Of a DNA stretch of 64,000 nt, positions 11,101 to 26,100 are shown piece by piece. The notes under the pieces were generated by a model, which was given only the letters and a program-made list of their open reading frames with translations, had not been told where the DNA came from and made no database searches. The position numbers were made by a program, and so were the translations under genes. This DNA comes from Endomychus coccineus (Eukaryota; Arthropoda; Insecta; Coleoptera; Endomychidae). The DNA lies in the NCBI GenBank assembly GCA_958510875.1, contig OY294070.1:806001-870000 (forward strand), in the 5' to 3' direction. Every line of letters begins with the position of its first letter. The first letter of the stretch is position 1.

Positions 11101-14100
11101 GGGGGAATTCCCATTATATAAATACAGTAGATATTGGAAGCTGGTTGAGTAAAGTTGGAAAATAATCGTAATTGCATGTGATACGGAAAAAGTGAAAATA
11201 TGTCTGTCAATGTTGCGTTACAATAAGAGTGGGGGAAAATCTTCCTGTGCATCTTCCTTGTCGGGTCGATTAAATCTCACAGCGTAACCCTGCTATTTTA
11301 GTCTGACGTTACTAGTCACGGAGGTATAGAATAGAGTTCTTGAGTCCCGTAAGCGCAATGCTTTACGTCTAAGAAACTTTGACGGGCGGCTTCTCTTTCT
11401 AATTCTCTAAGTAAGTAAGTAAGTGGGCGGGGCATTTCGGGAACGAGTAGAAAGAGAAAACCGCTCGTCAAATTCCTTAGACGGAGTCGAAAAAAATATC
11501 TACCTTCAAGTACTCGTCAAGACTTGAGCATTTCATCAAACCCTTCCATTTTGAACACACACGTGGCTGATTTCATCCATCGATCTACGCCTGAGCGTAA
11601 ATAGTTCGCACTCTCTATGTAATTTGTACAATTTAAGGTCACGTCACATTGTAACCTAGTTAATAATGACGTTAAAACTAACGTTTTAGAAGGAAGTTTC
11701 GTCAGGATCGATGAAGTCGACCAAAATCGAGATTTTTCCATACCCCTTAAAAAATGTTGAAAAAATCGAAAACTTTAGAAATGTCAGCAAATGCTAAAAT
11801 TTGTTCTGTAGGATGTAGGAAGTATGCCGATATAAATTTTGTGTGCATAATCCCTCTATAACGTGATTTTTCTGGGGTCGCTGTCTATATGATTAGCTGA
11901 ATCCAGGGCCACGATACACTGTAACTTTGTTAATAATCATCTGAAGTTAAAACTAACCTTAGAAATGAATTTCTCATCATCGAAAACGTCTCAGCACGAA
12001 GTTTCATCAAAATCGATAAGGTCGACCGAAATCGAGATTTTTCCATACCTACCCCTTATAAAATTTTGAAAAAATCGGAAACTTCAGGAATACCAGCAAA
12101 TACTAGAATCTGTTCTGTATGATCTAGGTAGTATGCCGACATAAATTTTGTGTACATAATCCCTATATAACATGATTTTTCTGGGGTCACTGTCTATAAG
12201 ATTAGCTGAATCCAGGGCAACGATACACTGTAACCTTGTTAATAAGCATCTGAGATTAAAACTAATTAGAATTGAATTCCCCATCAGAATCGAAGAGGTT
12301 GGAGAAAATTAATGTTATAGAAAACATCATTTTTCTGGGGTCACTGAGTCTATATGATTAGCAGAATGCACTTCCACGATACACTGTAACCTTGTTAATA
12401 AGCATCTGAGATTAAAACTAATTAGAATTGAATTCCCCATCAGAATCGAAGAGGTTGGAGAAAATTCATGTTATAGAAAACATCATTTTTCTGGGGTCAC
12501 TGAGTCTATATGATTAGCAGAATGCACTTCCACGATACACTGTAACCTTGTTAATAAGCATCTGAGATTAAAACTAATTAGAATTGAATTCCCCATCAGA
12601 ATCGAAGAGGTTGGAGAAAATTCATGTTATAGAAAACATCATTTTTCTGGGGTCACTGAGTCTATATGATTAGCAGAATGCACTTCCACGATACACTGTA
12701 ACCTTGTTAATAAGCATCTGAGATTAAAACTAATTAGAATTGAATTCCCCATCAGAATCGAAGAGGTTGGAGAAAATTCATGTTATAGAAAACATCATTT
12801 TTCTGGGGTCACTGAGTCTATATGATTAGCAGAATGCACTTCCACGATACACTGTAACCTTGTTAATAAGCATCTGAGATTAAAACTAATTAGAATTGAA
12901 TTCCCCATCAGAATCGAAGAGGTTGGAGAAAATTCATGTTATAGAAAACATCATTTTTCTGGGGTCACTGAGTCTATATGATTAGCAGAATGCACTTCCA
13001 CGATACACTGTAACCTTGTTAATAAGCATCTGAGATTAAAACTAATTAGAATTGAATTCCCCATCAGAATCGAAGAGGTTGGAGAAAATTAATGTTATAG
13101 AAAACATCATTTTTCTGGGGTCACTGAGTCTATATGATTAGCAGAATGCACTTCCACGATACACTGTAACCTTGTTAATAAGCATCTGAGATTAAAACTA
13201 ATTAGAATTGAATTCCCCATCAGAATCGAAGAGGTTGGAGAAAATTCATGTTATAGAAAACATCATTTTTCTGGGGTCACTGAGTCTATATGATTAGCAG
13301 AATGCACTTCCACGATACACTGTAACCTTGTTAATAAGCATCTGAGATTAAAACTAATTAGAATTGAATTCCCCATCAGAATCGAAGAGGTTGGAGAAAA
13401 TTCATGTTATAGAAAACATCATTTTTCTGGGGTCACTGAGTCTATATGATTAGCAGAATCCACTTCCACGATACACTGTAACCTTGTTAATAAGCATCTG
13501 AGATTAAAACTAATTAGAATTGAATTCCCCATCAGAATCGAAGAGGTTGGAGAAAATTCATGTTATAGAAAACATCATTTTTCTGGGGTCACTGAGTCTA
13601 TATGATTAGCAGAATGCACTTCCACGATACACTGTAACCTTGTTAATAAGCATCTGAGATTAAAACTAATTAGAATTGAATTCCCCATCAGAATCGAAGA
13701 GGTTGGAGAAAATTCATGTTATAGAAAACATCATTTTTCTGGGGTCACTGAGTCTATATGATTAGCAGAATGCACTTCCACGATACACTGTAACCTTGTT
13801 AATAAGCATCTGAGATTAAAACTAATTAGAATTGAATTCCCCATCAGAATCGAAGAGGTTGGAGAAAATTCATGTTATAGAAAACATCATTTTTCTGTGG
13901 TCACTGAGTCTATATGATTAGCAGAATGCACTTCCACGATACACTGTAACCTTGTTAATAAGCATCTGAGATTAAAACTAATTAGAATTGAATTCCCCAT
14001 CAGAATCGAAGAGGTTGGAGAAAATTAATGTTATAGAAAACATCATTTTTCTGGGGTCACTGAGTCTATATGATTAGCAGAATGCACTTCCACGATACAC

Positions 14101-17100
14101 TGTAACCTTGTTAATAAGCATCTGAGATTAAAACTAATTAGAATTGAATTCCCCATCAGAATCGAAGAGGTTGGAGAAAATTCATGTTATAGAAAACATC
14201 ATTTTTCTGGGGTCACTGAGTCTATATGATTAGCAGAATGCACTTCCACGATACACTGTAACCTTGTTAATAAGCATCTGAGATTAAAACTAATTAGAAT
14301 TGAATTCCCCATCAGAATCGAAGAGGTTGGAGAAAATTCATGTTATAGAAAACATCATTTTTCTGGGGTCACTGAGTCTATATGATTAGCAGAATGCACT
14401 TCCACGATACACTGTAACCTTGTTAATAAGCATCTGAGATTAAAACTAATTAGAATTGAATTCCCCATCAGAATCGAAGAGGTTGGAGAAAATTCATGTT
14501 ATAGAAAACATCATTTTTCTGGGGTCACTGAGTCTATATGATTAGCAGAATCCACTTCCACGATACACTGTAACCTTGTTAATAAGCATCTGAGATTAAA
14601 ACTAATTAGAATTGAATTCCCCATCAGAATCGAAGAGGTTGGAGAAAATTCATGTTATAGAAAACATCATTTTTCTGGGGTCACTGAGTCTATATGATTA
14701 GCAGAATCCACTTCCACGATACACTGTAACCTTGTTAATAAGCATCTGAGATTAAAACTAATTAGAATTGAATTCCCCATCAGAATCGAAGAGGTTGGAG
14801 AAAATTCATGTTATAGAAAACATCATTTTTCTGGGGTCACTGAGTCTATATGATTAGCAGAATCCACTTCCACGATACACTGTAACCTTGTTAATAAGCA
14901 TCTGAGATTAAAACTAATTAGAATTGAATTCCCCATCAGAATCGAAGAGGTTGGAGAAAATTCATGTTATAGAAAACATCATTTTTCTGGGGTCACTGAG
15001 TCTATATGATTAGCAGAATCCACTTCCACGATACACTGTAACCTTGTTAATAAGCATCTGAGATTAAAACTAATTAGAATTGAATTCCCCATCAGAATCG
15101 AAGAGGTTGGAGAAAATTCATGTTATAGAAAACATCATTTTTCTGGGGTCACTGAGTCTATATGATTAGCAGAATCCACTTCCACGATACACTGTAACCT
15201 TGTTAATAAGCATCTGAGATTAAAACTAATTAGAATTGAATTCCCCATCAGAATCGAAGAGGTTGGAGAAAATTCATGTTATAGAAAACATCATTTTTCT
15301 GGGGTCACTGAGTCTATATGATTAGCAGAATCCACTTCCACGATACACTGTAACCTTGTTAATAAGCATCTGAGATTAAAACTAATTAGAATTGAATTCC
15401 CCATCAGAATCGAAGAGGTTGGAGAAAATTCATGTTATAGAAAACATCATTTTTCTGGGGTCACTGAGTCTATATGATTAGCAGAATCCACTTCCACGAT
15501 ACACTGTAACCTTGTTAATAAGCATCTGAGATTAAAACTAATTAGAATTGAATTCCCCATCAGAATCGAAGAGGTTGGAGAAAATTCATGTTATAGAAAA
15601 CATCATTTTACTGGGGTCACTGAGTCTATATGATTAGCAGAATCCACTTCCACGATACACTGTAACCTTGTTAATAAGCATCTGAGATTAAAACTAATTA
15701 GAATTGAATTCCCCATCAGAATCGAAGAGGTTGGAGAAAATTCATGTTATAGAAAACATCATTTTTCTGGGGTCACTGAGTCTATATGATTAGCAGAATG
15801 CACTTCCACGATACACTGTAACCTTGTTAATAAGCATCTGAGATTAAAACTAATTAGAATTGAATTCCCCATCAGAATCGAAGAGGTTGGAGAAAATTCA
15901 TGTTATAGAAAACATCATTTTTCTGGGGTCACTGAGTCTATATGATTAGCAGAATGCACTTCCACGATACACTGTAACCTTGTTAATAAGCATCTGAGAT
16001 TAAAACGAATTAGAATTGAATTCCCCATCAGAATCGAAGAGGTTGGAGAAAATTAATGTTATAGAAAACATCATTTTTCTGGGGTCACTGAGTCTATATG
16101 ATTAGCAGAATGCACTTCCACGATACACTGTAACCTTGTTAATAAGCATCTGAGATTAAAACTAATTAGAATTGAATTCCCCATCAGAATCGAAGAGGTT
16201 GGAGAAAATTCATGTTATAGAAAACATCATTTTTCTGGGGTCACTGAGTCTATATGATTAGCAGAATCCACTTCCACGATACACTGTAACCTTGTTAATA
16301 AGCATCTGAGATTAAAACTAATTAGAATTGAATTCCCCATCAGAATCGAAGAGGTTGGAGAAAATTCATGTTATAGAAAACATCATTTTTCTGGGGTCAC
16401 TGAGTCTATATGATTAGCAGAATGCACTTCCACGATACACTGTAACCTTGTTAATAAGCATCTGAGATTAAAACTAATTAGAATTGAATTCCCCATCAGA
16501 ATCGAAGAGGTTGGAGAAAATTCATGTTATAGAAAACATCATTTTTCTGGGGTCACTGAGTCTATATGATTAGCAGAATCCACTTCCACGATACACTGTA
16601 ACCTTGTTAATAAGCATCTGAGATTAAAACTAATTAGAATTGAATTCCCCATCAGAATCGAAGAGGTTGGAGAAAATTCATGTTATAGAAAACATCATTT
16701 TTCTGGGGTCACTGAGTCTATATGATTAGCAGAATCCACTTCCACGATACACTGTAACCTTGTTAATAAGCATCTGAGATTAAAACTAATTAGAATTGAA
16801 TTCCCCATCAGAATCGAAGAGGTTGGAGAAAATTCATGTTATAGAAAACATCATTTTTCTGGGGTCACTGAGTCTATATGATTAGCAGAATCCACTTCCA
16901 CGATACACTGTAACCTTGTTAATAAGCATCTGAGATTAAAACTAATTAGAATTGAATTCCCCATCAGAATCGAAGAGGTTGGAGAAAATTCATGTTATAG
17001 AAAACATCATTTTTCTGGGGTCACTGAGTCTATATGATTAGCAGAATCCACTTCCACGATACACTGTAACCTTGTTAATAAGCATCTGAGATTAAAACTA

Positions 17101-20100
17101 ATTAGAATTGAATTCCCCATCAGAATCGAAGAGGTTGGAGAAAATTCATGTTATAGAAAACATCATTTTTTCTGGGGTCACTGAGTCTATATGATTAGCA
17201 GAATCCACTTCCACGATACACTGTAACCTTGTTAATAAGCATCTGAGATTAAAACTAATTAGAATTGAATTCCCCATCAGAATCGAAGAGGTTGGAGAAA
17301 ATTCATGTTATAGAAAACATCATTTTTCTGGGGTCACTGAGTCTATATGATTAGCAGAATCCACTTCCACGATACACTGTAACCTTGTTAATAAGCATCT
17401 GAGATTAAAACTAATTAGAATTGAATTCCCCATCAGAATCGAAGAGGTTGGAGAAAATTCATGTTATAGAAAACATCATTTTTCTGGGGTCACTGAGTCT
17501 ATATGATTAGCAGAATGCACTTCCACGATACACTGTAACCTTGTTAATAAGCATCTGAGATTAAAACTAATTAGAATTGAATTCCCCATCAGAATCGAAG
17601 AGGTTGGAGAAAATTCATGTTATAGAAAACATCATTTTTCTGGGGTCACTGAGTCTATATGATTAGCAGAATGCACTTCCACGATACACTGTAACCTTGT
17701 TAATAAGCATCTGAGATTAAAACTAATTAGAATTGAATTCCCCATCAGAATCGAAGAGGTTTGAGAAAATTCATGTTATAGAAAACATCATTTTTCTGGG
17801 GTCACTGAGTCTATATGATTAGCAGAATCCACTTCCACGATACACTGTAACCTTGTTAATAAGCATCTGAGATTAAAACTAATTAGAATTGAATTCCCCA
17901 TCAGAATCGAAGAGGTTGGAGAAAATTCATGTTATAGAAAACATCATTTTTCTGGGGTCACTGAGTCTATATGATTAGCAGAATCCACTTCCACGATACA
18001 CTGTAACCTTGTTAATAAGCATCTGAGATTAAAACTAATTAGAATTGAATTCCCCATCAGAATCGAAGAGGTTGGAGAAAATTCATGTTATAGAAAACAT
18101 CATTTTTCTGGGGTCACTGAGTCTATATGATTAGCAGAATCCACTTCCACGATACACTGTAACCTTGTTAATAAGCATCTGAGATTAAAACTAATTAGAA
18201 TTGAATTCCCCATCAGAATCGAAGAGGTTGGAGAAAATTCATGTTATAGAAAACATCATTTTTCTGGGGTCACTGAGTCTATATGATTAGCAGAATGCAC
18301 TTCCACGATACACTGTAACCTTGTTAATAAGCATCTGAGATTAAAACTAATTAGAATTGAATTCCCCATCAGAATCGAAGAGGTTGGAGAAAATTCATGT
18401 TATAGAAAACATCATTTTTCTGGGGTCACTGAGTCTATATGATTAGCAGAATGCACTTCCACGATACACTGTAACCTTGTTAATAAGCATCTGAGATTAA
18501 AACTAATTAGAATTGAATTCCCCATCAGAATCGAAGAGGTTGGAGAAAATTCATGTTATAGAAAACATCATTTTTCTGGGGTCACTGAGTCTATATGATT
18601 AGCAGAATGCACTTCCACGATACACTGTAACCTTGTTAATAAGCATCTGAGATTAAAACTAATTAGAATTGAATTCCCCATCAGAATCGAAGAGGTTGGA
18701 GAAAATTCATGTTATAGAAAACATCATTTTTCTGGGGTCACTGAGTCTATATGATTAGCAGAATGCACTTCCACGATACACTGTAACCTTGTTAATAAGC
18801 ATCTGAGATTAAAACTAATTAGAATTGAATTCCCCATCAGAATCGAAGAGGTTGGAGAAAATTCATGTTATAGAAAACATCATTTTTCTGGGGTCACTGA
18901 GTCTATATGATTAGCAGAATCCACTTCCACGATACACTGTAACCTTGTTAATAAGCATCTGAGATTAAAACTAATTAGAATTGAATTCCCCATCAGAATC
19001 GAAGAGGTTGGAGAAAATTCATGTTATAGAAAACATCATTTTTCTGGGGTCACTGAGTCTATATGATTAGCAGAATGCACTTCCACGATACACTGTAACC
19101 TTGTTAATAAGCATCTGAGATTAAAACTAATTAGAATTGAATTCCCCATCAGAATCGAAGAGGTTGGAGAAAATTCATGTTATAGAAAACATCATTTTTC
19201 TGGGGTCACTGAGTCTATATGATTAGCAGAATGCACTTCCACGATACACTGTAACCTTGTTAATAAGCATCTGAGATTAAAACTAATTAGAATTGAATTC
19301 CCCATCAGAATCGAAGAGGTTGGAGAAAATTCATGTTATAGAAAACATCATTTTTCTGGGGTCACTGAGTCTATATGATTAGCAGAATGCACTTCCACGA
19401 TACACTGTAACCTTGTTGGTAATCATCTGAAGTTAAAACTAACATTAGAATTGAATTCCCCATCAGAATCGAAGAGGTTGAAGAAAAGGCATGTTAAGAA
19501 ATCATTATTTTTCTGAGGTCTATATGATTAGCAGAATTCAGGGACACGACACACGTTAGTTCAATTAGGTAATTTTCATCAGTCACACCTCATCCACTGG
19601 GACTTTTTTTGTACATTCTAATGGGATGGTTTTACGGCCCTACTCCGTTACTCTAGATCCCTCTAATGGTTTGTACAGGTTCTTTACCGGTTGGCTGTTG
19701 TACTTTTCGGAGGATAACTTAGGGTATCCGAATATTGCTCGTATTTTGCTATCTGATGTTTCGAATTTTGACGGTGTGCTGTTTCAGTCCCCTTGTAGCA
19801 TTGTCTGCAGGAGAGATCTCCATTGTACAGCCCTATTTTGCCCTGGGGTTCTCTCATGGGGCTATGACCTACTGATGTTGAGTAGCTCTTTAGTTCCATT
19901 TTCCGACAGTTCCCTAGCACATGTTTCTATACGGAGAGCTTCATTCCAGCGCTTCCTTTGTTGTTGTTTGACCCAGTCCCGTAGCTGTTTTTGTCTATCC
20001 TAGTGCAGGTTCTGGGCCAATAAATGAGGTTGATGAACTGAATCAGGCTAGTTAATCTGCTTTTTTGTTGCTGTGTTCAACCAGAGCGCCGAGTTCTTCA

Positions 20101-23100
20101 CGACATTCCCACACTAGTTTATATGTTCCTTATCCTAAATCGAATCACTATTCGCTATTTAATAAATTTTGTACGACAAATTGGTGCGTTCTCGTTATTT
20201 CTCTAGACTTGAGGAAACAATTCCTTCGTTATGTAAGACAAAGCGATTAGCGATTATTTCCAGTTCGTAGTTTTATGTGTTTTTGTGAACCGAGAAGTAG
20301 ATTCGAGTCGACCTATACAGTATACAGTCACGCAATAATTCATAACTGACCCAGTGAGAGAGAGAGTTTACAAATTTCCTCATGTTACCAATTTAAAGTA
20401 ATTTAGTTCTAATAACGCCAGATGAATAGTAAGTGCAGCCAAAGATCCCAAACTACAGGCTGTACTAAATGTGTTTAACGATCGTTCGCGTTCAACAGAA
20501 AATGCCAATGGAGAACGTGCTGCTTTGCGTGGCTTTTGTTCTAATAACAAGATTCAAATAGTATAAATCGGCAACGAATTCCTGCCGGTTGCGCTATTGC
20601 ACACCCAACCATCTTGCGCTTACCATTACATCGACATTGAGAGTTACACGTTCAACTTTCGACCTATTGCTCTAAGCAGATTGACCTGAATACATGAAAG
20701 TAAACCTTTGTATCTAATTATTCTGGGCGATTTATTGTTACCAAATATAAGGTTTGCTTTATCTTTCCTCTACAACTTATAGATCAATCCAAATACAATT
20801 TCTTGACTTAGTAAAAAAATATCTAGTTTGAAGTGTGTGACTTCCATTCGAAGCATTGTTTCGAGCGTTAATAGCCTGAGAACTTCCTAATAGTTCCTGG
20901 GAACTATGGCACGCTTCCAGACAACTTTTGAACCATCCTACTTCAATGAAACATTCTAATACAAACCACCCTCGGGGATAAGAGCATAGCATTCACATTT
21001 TTCGAATCGTATCTTTCAAATAGTCAGTGCGTATAATATGATATTTACGGCCAAAAATCAAATCGTCTACATGTACATTGACAAAAGGAGTTCGGCAAGG
21101 CTCAGTCTTAGGTCCGCTTTTATTCATTGTATACGCAAATGATCTACCAGCATGCTTAGAGGTGAATATATCATCATGTTTGAGATTGAGATTGAGATGC
21201 AAATTACCGCAAACGATAAGATAGAAAAATTCGAAATAAAATTTTCATATTACTCAAATAACAAGTCGGAAATAGGATCTTCATATTCAGAAAACAACTT
21301 ATCATTCCTTGGAATGCAAATAGATGGTACGCTAGACTGGATATGTCATGTGGACCAGGTCGCCAGAAGCCTAGCAAAATATTGTTATGCGCTAAAAATA
21401 ATAATAAATCAAGTTAATTTTGAAGCAGCATTGGTGGCATACCATGGGTCACAGCCAGTCTAAAATACGATATGGAATTATATTCTGGGGAAGTTCCATT
21501 GATACTAATAGAATTTTTGCTGTTCAAAAAAGGGCTCCGACATTAATTTTAATATAAGATATACAGAAAGTTGCAGGCCTATTTTCAAAGAAAATTATAT
21601 TTTTACATTTTATGGTATATACCGGGACATCAAAAAGTATCTTGGTCAAGGGTGGTTGTGGAATCTAAAACGTGTGTCTTTACCTGTGTCAAGTTAATTA
21701 ATTTGAAGTTTCTAAAAGTGCGAAATTTCGCAATTTTATACGAATGTTATAACACTCAGAAGTCTCTAGCGCTTCAGACTCCGGAATTTTCACTTGGCCT
21801 ATCGAATTATCTAAAAACATAATTGCATGAACGACAGACGTCCTATGTAATTAGCTACGAACGAAATCATTTTGACGTTTCCCTCGAGAAGCTGGCTACG
21901 CGTCAGTTGAGACCTGAGAGTACCTGCTTCTATTTTAATTAAATTTTCCCATTTAAACGGAATTTTTGGAAAAAAGAAGGGCCGTCGGGTGCGTATCGCG
22001 ACTAAATCTAACTACATGGAGCGAAAACGGTACGCAAAAAGCCCTCGTAAAGAAGTTCTATGTTCCTAACTTTTGCACTTTTCCAATTCGCGAGCTACGG
22101 GCTTCTCACGTGAACGTCATTCCATTTATCGAAAATTAACTATTTTAAAACCGTTTTCGACCCGGTTTGTGGCTATCCCGACCTTTTAAAAGGTTCAAAG
22201 TTAACATTTCGACAATTTTTATTACTATATTAATTTGTAGTTTATTATTGTTTTACAACTGAAATAAATAGGTATGAAATTTGTAGGTTATTGATGATGT
22301 CAGTGTGACAGTGACATAATTATTTCAAACGTAAACTAAGACATACGTTTCAGATTCCACAACAACCTTGACCAAGATACTTTTTGATATCCCGGTACAA
22401 TATCTCTCACTAAGTTGGTGGTCGATGAGAATCCGATCGTTGGATCGGGATCAGGGGTGGCTATAGGGAATTATGAATAACTTAGATTCACTACGAATAT
22501 TTGAACTGTGAAGACAATTGAATAGGATCGACATCCTTGGATGCCAGTTGCCAACTGTTGAAATGTAATATTCCTGGTTTGACAAAGATAGCGCGGGGCT
22601 TATTCAGGAAAATCGTTCAAATGAATCGGTTGCAAAATAAATTACTAACGAAGACTTTTTTTTTATCGTTAACGGGGTATGGGAATGATAACAAGTCGCG
22701 CACAAAAACGATTCGTAGGCATTCCGCATTATTGAACGAAACTTTCTATACCTTTCCACAATGAAATTTTCGATAAAACTGCAAGTGAGCTAACAACTGA
22801 CACCATTGTTTGAACAAATGAAATTACATTTCTCGTGTGTTTACGCTCTATCGATTAAGAACGATCCGTATAGCAATGAAAGTCAAATCTTTTGCAATCG
22901 ATTTCCTTTTTGAGGCATCTAATTTATTGTGAGAAATCTCCGTTTGAATGTTAAGAAAGGAGAATAACTTTATCGTTAATAACGTTGGTAAAGACAACAA
23001 ATGCGCGCTACAAATGCCACTGTTATGTACAAACAACGTAAAGTTAAGTTAGAATTGCATTTAACGTTTGATTACAATTTCTTGGGTTCGTTTTCAAACA

Positions 23101-26100
23101 CTTATACAGAGTTTACGACTCAAAATTCATCCCTGTTGTGACAATTTACAATTTAATTTATATCAAATCAACCTTTGCAGAACGCATTAACAATTTGTAG
23201 GTACTCTAATTCGCAGGGACAATATCGGAGCTCACACAAACACCTCTAAACATAATAAACAAGTGGTGCCAAGGGGAGAAACTTACCGTAAATCATCTTA
23301 AAATCACTATAGTTGTCTTTACTAGAAGGACAATACTGAGAGAACTAAAGTTACCAGTTCTGAATGGGGTAGAAATTGCAATTGTATAAGGGGCAAAATA
23401 CTTGGGTGTTATTTTTGATCACAAGCTGACATGAAATCGACACGTAGAGAAAACAATCTAAAAAAGCACGATAGCCCTCAATCTATGCGGAAGAATGTGT
23501 GGGAAAAACTGGGAGCTGCAACCAAAAATGATCACATGGCTATACACCAGGGTCATTAGACCCCATGATAGCATATGACTTGGTGGTATGGTGACCAAAC
23601 ACTCAGAAGGTTGGGTCGATCCAAAGGCTAATGAAGCATTCAAAGGCAAAGTCACAGGCTGTTTTTAGCCTGGGTACCAGACCACACAGGTTACAAAGGC
23701 AACCAAGAGGCTGATTCACTACTCCGGGAAGGAGCACGTGGGGTTCTAATTGGTCCATAACTCTTCTGTGGTATAGCGAAAGCGCTGCGCAAATCATATA
23801 GAAGTACTTGGTTGAAAAACCAATCTCAAGAATGGTGGAACAAGGCGCCGGGAAAAAGACACGCCAAAGAGTACCTACTAAGCCAGATCAGAAGATCAAC
23901 TAGAATCATGGTTGGACACTGTAGACTCAAGAAATACCCTATGCAGGTTCTACCAAGAAGAAGAGAAGACCGCATATACTGTGCTACCGCGAAGGCCTAA
24001 CAAGGCTAAGGTTCTTAACGACAGGAAACGAAAATCCACAACCCTTTCTTCATATATGGAGGGCCTAAGGTCTGGCCTACGGAGTCTAGTAATAAAGGCG
24101 ATTCTAGACAGTGAACTCTAACATAACAAAAAGGCATACACAATAGATCTGCAAAGGTCGCGGTGGTGAAGCTCCTAATCCATAAGCCCCATACAAATCT
24201 AATCTAGGTACTCAAATTCAACGAAAAATAGCGATACATATACTTTTAAATACCGGGTGACCCATTTAAAATAATCTCCAGGTAGATCTTGTTAAATATG
24301 CACCAGAAAAATGTACCCAACAACTCTTCAACGTATGTACATTTTGTTTCTCCTATCAGTGGATAAAAAACAAGTTGCATGTTTCACATTTAAAAATAAA
24401 CGCTTCATACTCGAAATTTCACGATCAGTAAGAAAGAACATAATCCGTCCTCGCTAGTAAACGACGTACTGTTATTGAACAACTTAATCGATTATCTGTA
24501 TTATTTTTCTTTATTTTCATTGTTCATTGTTACGAAAACATATCAGATTTCCGTTTTAATAACAACTTTCTATGCTAATTCTCTAATAGAGAAAGTAACA
24601 ATAATATTGATATAAACCTGGCTAAGAGATGATTCCATCCACAACGTAAATATGTTTAAACATCTGATATCATCGCCAAGATGCCAAGTTGCACGAACAA
24701 AGCGTATAAAAACCATTGCTCACTTCACATAATTACATATTTATTTACATTGAGTTGAAAGTTTTCAATAGGCACTTACGCGATTGAAATAGATAAGTAT
24801 GTCAGTCAGACATCGAGAACAGAATACTTGTAGAAATAATATGAGATATTTAGCAGTGTTTGCGATGAGATTGAGCAAAAGCAATAAATGTAAATTATGA
24901 ACTACTTACTAGGAGCTTCCAGATTTTCAGATTCTCACCAACGTATTAATTAACACTGTTGGTTCTTCAATGGTAATGGATTATTTTCGGTTATAATATT
25001 TAATAGCCTTTTTAGCATTTCTATAGAAACATTTGCATTGTTTCATTATTAACACGATATTTAGAAATGTAATATTGTTCAAATGTTCTAATTGTTTTCA
25101 TCAAAGTTTGAACAATTCGAAGATAGGTTTTTATGAATTTATTATCAGCCTAAATTACCTATTAGTCTAGTTGAATATAGCAGATAGGTAAGTTGAGTCC
25201 CTACCTACCAGATCTTACAAAAGTTACAATGTTCGGTTAGTAGGTTAAGTGTAAGTTGAATGCAATAACATCAATATTCACTTTGTCTAATAACCTATAA
25301 AAGAGTTCACACTATAAATAAGAAATAATCGCCCTTATCCACTAAAAATACTGTTAAACTACTGAGGATCTTTCGATTACCAACTAATCATCATCAGAGT
25401 AAACTAAATTATAAATCAAAATGTGCCTGGATCCCAGGACATAGCGAAGTCGAAGGTAATTAATTGGCCGACGACACCCTGGCCTGACGGGGGTCATCTA
25501 AGGCCCCATTCGGCAGGAGCCAATGGTTTTTCATCAGACTGCGTATGGGTCTCGCCCTTAGTGGCCAACAGAAGGCTCTTAAAGAAACTCCTTTCTCTTA
25601 ACAAAAAGGACCTTTGGGAGATGTCATCGTCGTCTTAACATAGCTTTGCGGCAGATGGTGTTAGAACATCTAGGTTTAGGTTCTCCAGACATTTTCGAAG
25701 GTGGTAGTTAAATCACTGCCGGAGATGGTTGACCAGTGAGGATATTGTCTAACCACACTAGTCGGATATGGGTGTAATCGGTAAACGCTAACCCCCGTTT
25801 TTACGTAACTTACGAATCGCAGCACCTATATCGTGTCTTTTGTAACCAAATTCCTCCCAAATAGACTACGTTGCTACTGTTGTGACCCCAGACTATTATT
25901 AAATAATCTATTTCTCAAAAATTGGCTTTCACTTGGCAAATAGTGATTGTTTAAAGCGAATATTAGATTCTTTAAACGGCAACTTCAAATCGAGTTGTGC
26001 TAACGTTTTCTGAATCGGGCAGAGAGAGTATGGTTTTTGTCGCTGTGAAGGAGATAGTACATTTAACATTTTTGCGTAACAAAATAATGGACAATTTCAA

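Noticed and set aside
12295..19473. CRISPR-like array
   Set aside because: The repeats are contiguous 156-bp monomers with no unique spacers, in a eukaryotic intron.
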